Assembly: GCA_029567025.1 (NCBI GenBank)
Contig: JAKQLT010000173.1
Span: 1 to 25,471, forward strand
Reading direction: 5' to 3'
Source: Candidatus Omnitrophota bacterium
GTDB taxonomy: Bacteria; Omnitrophota; Gorgyraeia; Zapsychrales; Zapsychraceae
DNA: 25,471 bases
In this document: in pieces, positions 22,035-25,471 of the stretch
Layout of the letters: the number at the start of each line of letters is the position of its first letter
How positions within the stretch are numbered: the first letter of the stretch is position 1
Translations under genes and position numbers: made by a program
The notes under the pieces: model-generated
Seen by the model: only the letters and a program-made list of their open reading frames with translations
Told to the model about the DNA's origin: nothing
Database searches by the model: none

Positions 22035-22603
22035 GAATGCCCCCTTCTATCCGTTGTTTTATAGCTCTTTCCTTAAGTCCGGAAAATCAAAAATTTATAG
22101 GCCAAATTGAAAAAAATCTTCAAAAAATGGATTGTTCCGTTAGATGGATCGATCCCCAGAACACGCATTTAACATTAAAATTTTTAGGCAATGTCCTAAG
22201 AGATAAAATTCCTGAAATAACCGCCGTATTAAAAAAAATAATACAAAATCATTCCTCTTTTTCAACTCAAATATCTCACATAGGAGTTTTCCCCAACAAT
22301 CAGCATCCCCAAATTATTTGGTTAGGACTCAAGGACGAGGAAGAAAAAATAAAAAAGCTGGCTTTAGATATGGAGAATGCTTTTAAGACGTTAGGATTTG
22401 ACAAAGAATCGCGACCATTTCAATCGCATATCACAATCGGCCGGGTGAAATCAGAAAAAAATATTCAAAAACTTATCAAAAAAATTTCCTCTTATTCTTT
22501 CCCCGTCTCTATACAGGAATTTCACAGTATTATTCTCTATCAAAGCACGCTCACATCATCAGGTGCTACGCATGATAAAATCAACGAAATCTTTTTCAAA
22601 TAA
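22031..22603 (+). CDS. thpR: RNA 2',3'-cyclic phosphodiesterase (ThpR, 2H family)
   Basis: ThpR opens 2',3'-cyclic phosphates on RNA ends and in vitro ligates tRNA halves with a 2'-5' bond. The 190-aa protein shows the two H-x-T-x signatures of the 2H phosphoesterase fold, HLTL (46-49) and HITI (133-136). The IRCFIALSL start and the RWIDPQNTHLTLKFLG context are typical of the bacterial branch. The ATGA overlap with pncC implies coupled translation. thpR next to cinA/pncC is a recurrent pairing. It converges on pgpA with a 13-nt gap and no recognisable terminator hairpin. Confidence 0.92.
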   Translation: MRMPPSIRCFIALSLSPENQKFIGQIEKNLQKMDCSVRWIDPQNTHLTLKFLGNVLRDKIPEITAVLKKIIQNHSSFSTQISHIGVFPNNQHPQIIWLGLKDEEEKIKKLALDMENAFKTLGFDKESRPFQSHITIGRVKSEKNIQKLIKKISSYSFPVSIQEFHSIILYQSTLTSSGATHDKINEIFFK

Positions 22604-22616
22604 CTTTTTTCTTAAT

Positions 22617-23072
22617 TTAAATAATACCAGCTAAGCGCACAGCCATATGCATAATAATATTAGTATATAAGCCAGCGACAATATCATCCATCATAATGCC
22701 TTTGCTACCGCCGAGCTTCTCAAATTTATTGGCAGGATAAATCTTAAACATATCAAAAGCACGGAATAAAAAGAATGTTGTAAAAACTGTGGCTGTGGTA
22801 ATAGGAATTAAAAAAAACGATAAAAAAATGCCCGCAACTTCATCAATAACAACGCAGGAAGGATCTTCTTTCTTCACTAATTTTTCCATAGGACCGCTTA
22901 CCTGAAACCCGATGTAAGTGACAAGAACAAAAAAAAGAATCTGGAAAAAAGGCAACCCATGAATTAAAACGCATACTAATGTGGCCACGAAACTGGCCAA
23001 ACTTCCCGGAGCTATGGGACAATATCCCACATAAAAAAAAGTTGATAAAAGGCGTATCACTTTATCGCTCAT
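22617..23072 (-). CDS. pgpA: Phosphatidylglycerophosphatase A (PgpA)
   Basis: PgpA removes the phosphate from phosphatidylglycerol phosphate in the inner membrane, directly after PgsA in the pathway. The 151-aa protein has APGSLASF (21-28), the VIDEVAG motif (75-81), FRAFDMFKIYPANK (103-116) and GIMMDDIVAG (125-134), matching the family's acidic metal-binding residues. Several hydrophobic helices are visible (about 28-58, 79-103, 130-150). The frame stays open to 23114, but I chose the ATG at 23072. It overlaps the pgsA stop by 11 nt, has AGGA at good spacing and gives the usual start. Sitting next to pgsA, it provides consecutive steps. Confidence 0.93.
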   Translation of the reverse strand: MSDKVIRLLSTFFYVGYCPIAPGSLASFVATLVCVLIHGLPFFQILFFVLVTYIGFQVSGPMEKLVKKEDPSCVVIDEVAGIFLSFFLIPITTATVFTTFFLFRAFDMFKIYPANKFEKLGGSKGIMMDDIVAGLYTNIIMHMAVRLAGII

Positions 23073-23634
23073 AATAATCCTTATTGTTGTATAAATAAAA
23101 AGATCCGGAAACAAGTGTTAAAAAGACAGTACAAAGCATCAAAAGATAAATACTTAATTCCCAGAAATATAATGTTGTGATTGTTAACCGAAACCCCCAA
23201 GAAGAATTTTTTAATAACATAAATATTAAAATGAGATAAACCGCGATGATTTGAGCTACTGTCTTATATTTCCCTAATTTTTCCGCGGCTAAAACTTTGC
23301 CGCGCCCCACAGCAACAAGTCTTAAGCCCGTTAAAAGTATTTCTCGAAAGAAAATCGCAATAAACATCCACGCGTGAATAAGACCCATTTGCGCGAAAAT
23401 AAAAAACGCGGTCAGCATAAGAAATTTATCCGCGATCGGATCCATAATCTTTCCGAAATTAGAACAGGCCTTCATTCGTTTAGCCAAATATCCGTCTAAA
23501 AAATCTGTAAAAGACGCAACGCCAAAGACAATCAACGCCGCTACTTTATAAGAAAAATTTTCTTGATAAATAAGCCCGGCAAAGATAAAGGTTAAAAAAA
23601 CGCGTAAAAGTGTTAATACATTGGGAATATTCAT
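23062..23634 (-). CDS. pgsA: CDP-diacylglycerol--glycerol-3-phosphate 3-phosphatidyltransferase (PgsA)
   Basis: PgsA transfers a phosphatidyl group from CDP-diacylglycerol to glycerol-3-phosphate, the first committed step to phosphatidylglycerol, within the membrane. The CDP-alcohol phosphatidyltransferase motif is present as DFLDGYLAKR then FGKIMDPIADK (44-70), with the four key aspartates Asp44, Asp47, Asp65 and Asp69. The usual AR pair reads AK (Lys52), followed by Arg53, a mild departure. About five or six hydrophobic helices fit the fold (190 aa). The ATG overlaps the rimO stop by 4 nt, and pgpA overlaps its end. Start MNIPNVLTLLR is typical. Confidence 0.95.
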   Translation of the reverse strand: MNIPNVLTLLRVFLTFIFAGLIYQENFSYKVAALIVFGVASFTDFLDGYLAKRMKACSNFGKIMDPIADKFLMLTAFFIFAQMGLIHAWMFIAIFFREILLTGLRLVAVGRGKVLAAEKLGKYKTVAQIIAVYLILIFMLLKNSSWGFRLTITTLYFWELSIYLLMLCTVFLTLVSGSFYLYNNKDYYER

Positions 23635-24938
23635 ACAATTTCTCCGGCTAAATCATATTCTAATGCGTCGGTAATTTTAACATCAACAAAATCGCCGGGC
23701 TTTAATTTCTTCTTCGAATGGACATAAATAACGCCGTCAACTTCTGGTGCGTCATAGGAACTACGTCCTAAGTAATCATTGTCTTCACTTTCTAACTTTT
23801 CATCAATCAAAACTTTTATTATTTTTCCCATATTCTTTTTCTGTAAAACGCCCGAGATCTCTTGTTGAACCCGCATAAGCGCATCATATCGCCTTTTCTT
23901 TGTTTCCTCATCTATTTGATAAGGCATACTGAAAGCCTTCGTTCCTTCTTCCTTCGAATACATAAAAACACCCATTTTCTCAAAACGCGTTTCTTTGACA
24001 AAATCTACCAGATCTTGGAACATTTCTTCTGTCTCGCCCGGAAACCCAACAATAAAAGTCGTCCGTAATTGTGCCTGCGGGATTTGACGCCTTATTTTTT
24101 TAATCAATGCAATGGTTTCTTCTTTGCTTATTCCTCGATTCATTTTTTTTAGAATCGTATCGTTAATATGTTGCAAAGGCACATCAATATATTTACAAAT
24201 TTTTTCATTTTTTGCGATGCCATCTATAAGCTCGTCGGTAATATGCGCGGGGAACGCGTATAAAAGACGTATCCACCGAATATTTCTGACAATAGCGGTA
24301 ATTTTTTCTAATAATTTTGCCAAACGCTTTTCTTTATAAATATCCATCCCGTAAGCTGTGATATCCTGCCCGACAATATTGAGTTCCTTAACGCCTTTTT
24401 GATCTAAAAATGCCACTTCTTCTAAAATAGATTTTTCATTTCGTGAAATAAAATTTCCTTTAATCGACGGAATAACGCAAAAAGAGCAATGATTATAACA
24501 GCTTTCACAAATCTTTAGATAGCTATAATGCGCTGGCATGAGAAAAGGGCTTTGAACGACTCCTTCATTATTTAATGACAAGACACCAATGAGCGCGTCA
24601 ATTTCTTTGAACTCCTTTAAAAGCTCTTTTTGATAACGTTTGACAAAACATCCGGCGACAATAAGTTTTTTGATCTGGCCTTTTTTCTTAAGCTCCATCA
24701 AATCTAAAAGGGCATCTATGGTTTCTTTTTTTGCGTCTTCAACAAAACAACAAGTGTTTAATATCACGTTTCCTCGTGCCTTTTTGTCAAACTCATAAAC
24801 GCGATAACCTTTATTTTTTAAAAGACTTCCCCAGACTTGCGCATCCACCAAATTACGTGCACAGCCTAAATTGAGAATAAAAACCTTTTTATTGTGGGAT
24901 GTTTTTTTAAGGAAAGATTCTGTTTTAGAACGGCTCAT
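23631..24938 (-). CDS. rimO: Ribosomal protein S12 methylthiotransferase (RimO)
   Basis: RimO is a radical-SAM enzyme that adds a methylthio group to an aspartate of ribosomal protein S12. The N-terminal domain has three cluster cysteines, Cys26 (LNLGCARN), Cys63 (NTCCF) and Cys97 (VAGCF). The radical-SAM CxxxCxxC is Cys147, Cys151, Cys154. VGFPGETEEMF follows, and a C-terminal TRAM domain begins near 370. DAPEVDGVIYV near the end is characteristic of RimO and distinguishes it from the tRNA enzyme MiaB. Length 435 aa is normal. It lies 5 nt after the rodZ-like gene and overlaps pgsA by 4 nt; rodZ-rimO-pgsA is a common neighbourhood. Confidence 0.95.
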   Translation of the reverse strand: MSRSKTESFLKKTSHNKKVFILNLGCARNLVDAQVWGSLLKNKGYRVYEFDKKARGNVILNTCCFVEDAKKETIDALLDLMELKKKGQIKKLIVAGCFVKRYQKELLKEFKEIDALIGVLSLNNEGVVQSPFLMPAHYSYLKICESCYNHCSFCVIPSIKGNFISRNEKSILEEVAFLDQKGVKELNIVGQDITAYGMDIYKEKRLAKLLEKITAIVRNIRWIRLLYAFPAHITDELIDGIAKNEKICKYIDVPLQHINDTILKKMNRGISKEETIALIKKIRRQIPQAQLRTTFIVGFPGETEEMFQDLVDFVKETRFEKMGVFMYSKEEGTKAFSMPYQIDEETKKRRYDALMRVQQEISGVLQKKNMGKIIKVLIDEKLESEDNDYLGRSSYDAPEVDGVIYVHSKKKLKPGDFVDVKITDALEYDLAGEIV

Positions 24939-24943
24939 ACCAA

Positions 24944-25471
24944 TTATTTAGTAACAGATAAACCGTTTTTGGTAATAATAACTGTTTTGGCTTGTCGGTC
25001 TTCTCGGCCTAAAGAACCAATCAATTTACCATTAATCTCAAATTCTAATTGGCCAATATGACGGCCCGAAATCTCAATCTTTTCTTTCGCTGTCCATGTT
25101 TCCACATCGCCTATTTTAAGCTCGCCCTGAAAAACTGTTTCTCCATCAGATTTCACACGTAACCAACCAGCAGATTTCGCGCGCACAACGACAACGACTT
25201 TATCTTTTAACGACACAACCGATTCCGTTCCCGCCACTTCAGTTGAAGAAATATCAACGGCTTTAGAGGTTGTCGTAACAGCTTTATCTTTTGAGTCATT
25301 TTTAACGTTAACGACTTTTTTTTCCGTAATATTCTTAGATTCTTTTTTTGTATCTTTAACCTGCGTTTTTTCTTCTACCTTCTTTTTTGTAACTATTTGT
25401 TCTTTCTTCCTAACGCGGTCTTGACGGCTGAAAGCCAAAACCTTTCCTAAAATCCCAACCGCTACCAAAAC
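24944..25471 (-). CDS. rodZ: RodZ-like cytoskeletal protein, C-terminal part (partial)
   Basis: The frame runs off the right edge, so only the last 175 residues are seen and the expected N-terminal helix-turn-helix domain is outside. RodZ links MreB to the elongation machinery across the inner membrane. Visible from the edge: the end of a hydrophobic segment (VLVAVGILGKVLAF), a Lys/Glu/Thr-rich linker of about 65 residues, and a periplasmic DUF4115-type beta domain with GWLRVKSDGETVFQGEL and FEINGKLIGSLG near the end. The domain and the position before rimO-pgsA support RodZ. Any start codon read inside this window would be artificial. Low-complexity linker makes distant matches unreliable. 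Confidence 0.82.
   Translation of the reverse strand, partial: VLVAVGILGKVLAFSRQDRVRKKEQIVTKKKVEEKTQVKDTKKESKNITEKKVVNVKNDSKDKAVTTTSKAVDISSTEVAGTESVVSLKDKVVVVVRAKSAGWLRVKSDGETVFQGELKIGDVETWTAKEKIEISGRHIGQLEFEINGKLIGSLGREDRQAKTVIITKNGLSVTK

Noticed and set aside
22604..22616. Bidirectional terminator between convergent thpR and pgpA
   Set aside because: The 13-nt gap has T and A runs but no stem able to form a hairpin.

Overview
The window is a compact, AT-rich bacterial chromosome segment carrying mostly housekeeping genes. Genes abut or overlap by 1 to about 40 nt, and all run on the minus strand except one two-gene pair (21567-22603). The organism makes meso-diaminopimelate peptidoglycan (DNPR motif in MurE) and builds its own riboflavin. 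The tRNA shown here has no encoded CCA. The mix of genes fits a little-studied Gram-negative-type lineage. Candidatus Omnitrophota is a guess from the overall feel of the proteins; nothing in the sequence proves it.

Layout, right to left, which is the direction of transcription. (1) 25471-22617: rodZ (5' part missing)-rimO-pgsA-pgpA, for cell shape, ribosomal protein S12 modification and phosphatidylglycerol synthesis. (2) 21531-22603, plus strand: pncC-thpR. This pair diverges from the rib operon; the two -35 boxes overlap on opposite strands, and the pncC mRNA appears leaderless. (3) 21411-15449: ribBA-ribH-nusB-PHP phosphoesterase-ribD-ribE-fabG-fabZ. This holds the whole GTP-plus-ribulose-5-phosphate to riboflavin route except the pyrimidine phosphatase, together with two fatty-acid elongation genes. 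No FMN riboswitch is visible in its short leader. (4) 15393-14027: an accessory cassette, a macro-domain antitoxin followed by a DarT-type DNA ADP-ribosyltransferase toxin. It is DarTG-like, but with antitoxin first, a shortened antitoxin and unusual features in both proteins. (5) 14026-13517: a gene-poor stretch with tRNA-Pro(CGG), a duplicated copy of its 3' end, several hairpins and a possible promoter. (6) 13516-5905: acyP-ligA-lipoprotein-xerD-cca-rbfA-nrnA-truB-ribF, closed by a clear intrinsic terminator. The rbfA-nrnA-truB-ribF order is the familiar ribosome-maturation cluster. (7) 5737-1: the dcw cluster mraZ-rsmH-ftsL-ftsI-murE-murF, led by a strong sigma-70-like promoter and three 10-bp-phased MraZ boxes; murF runs off the left edge.

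The core operons are conventional. The parts worth a second look are the DarTG-like cassette, the tRNA-Pro neighbourhood with tRNA-derived fragments on both sides, and the back-to-back promoter with a leaderless start. I saw no CRISPR array, insertion sequence or prophage gene. Several start codons were moved downstream from the longest open frame where a Shine-Dalgarno sequence or a tight gene overlap favoured it (murE, truB, lipoprotein, pncC, pgpA).
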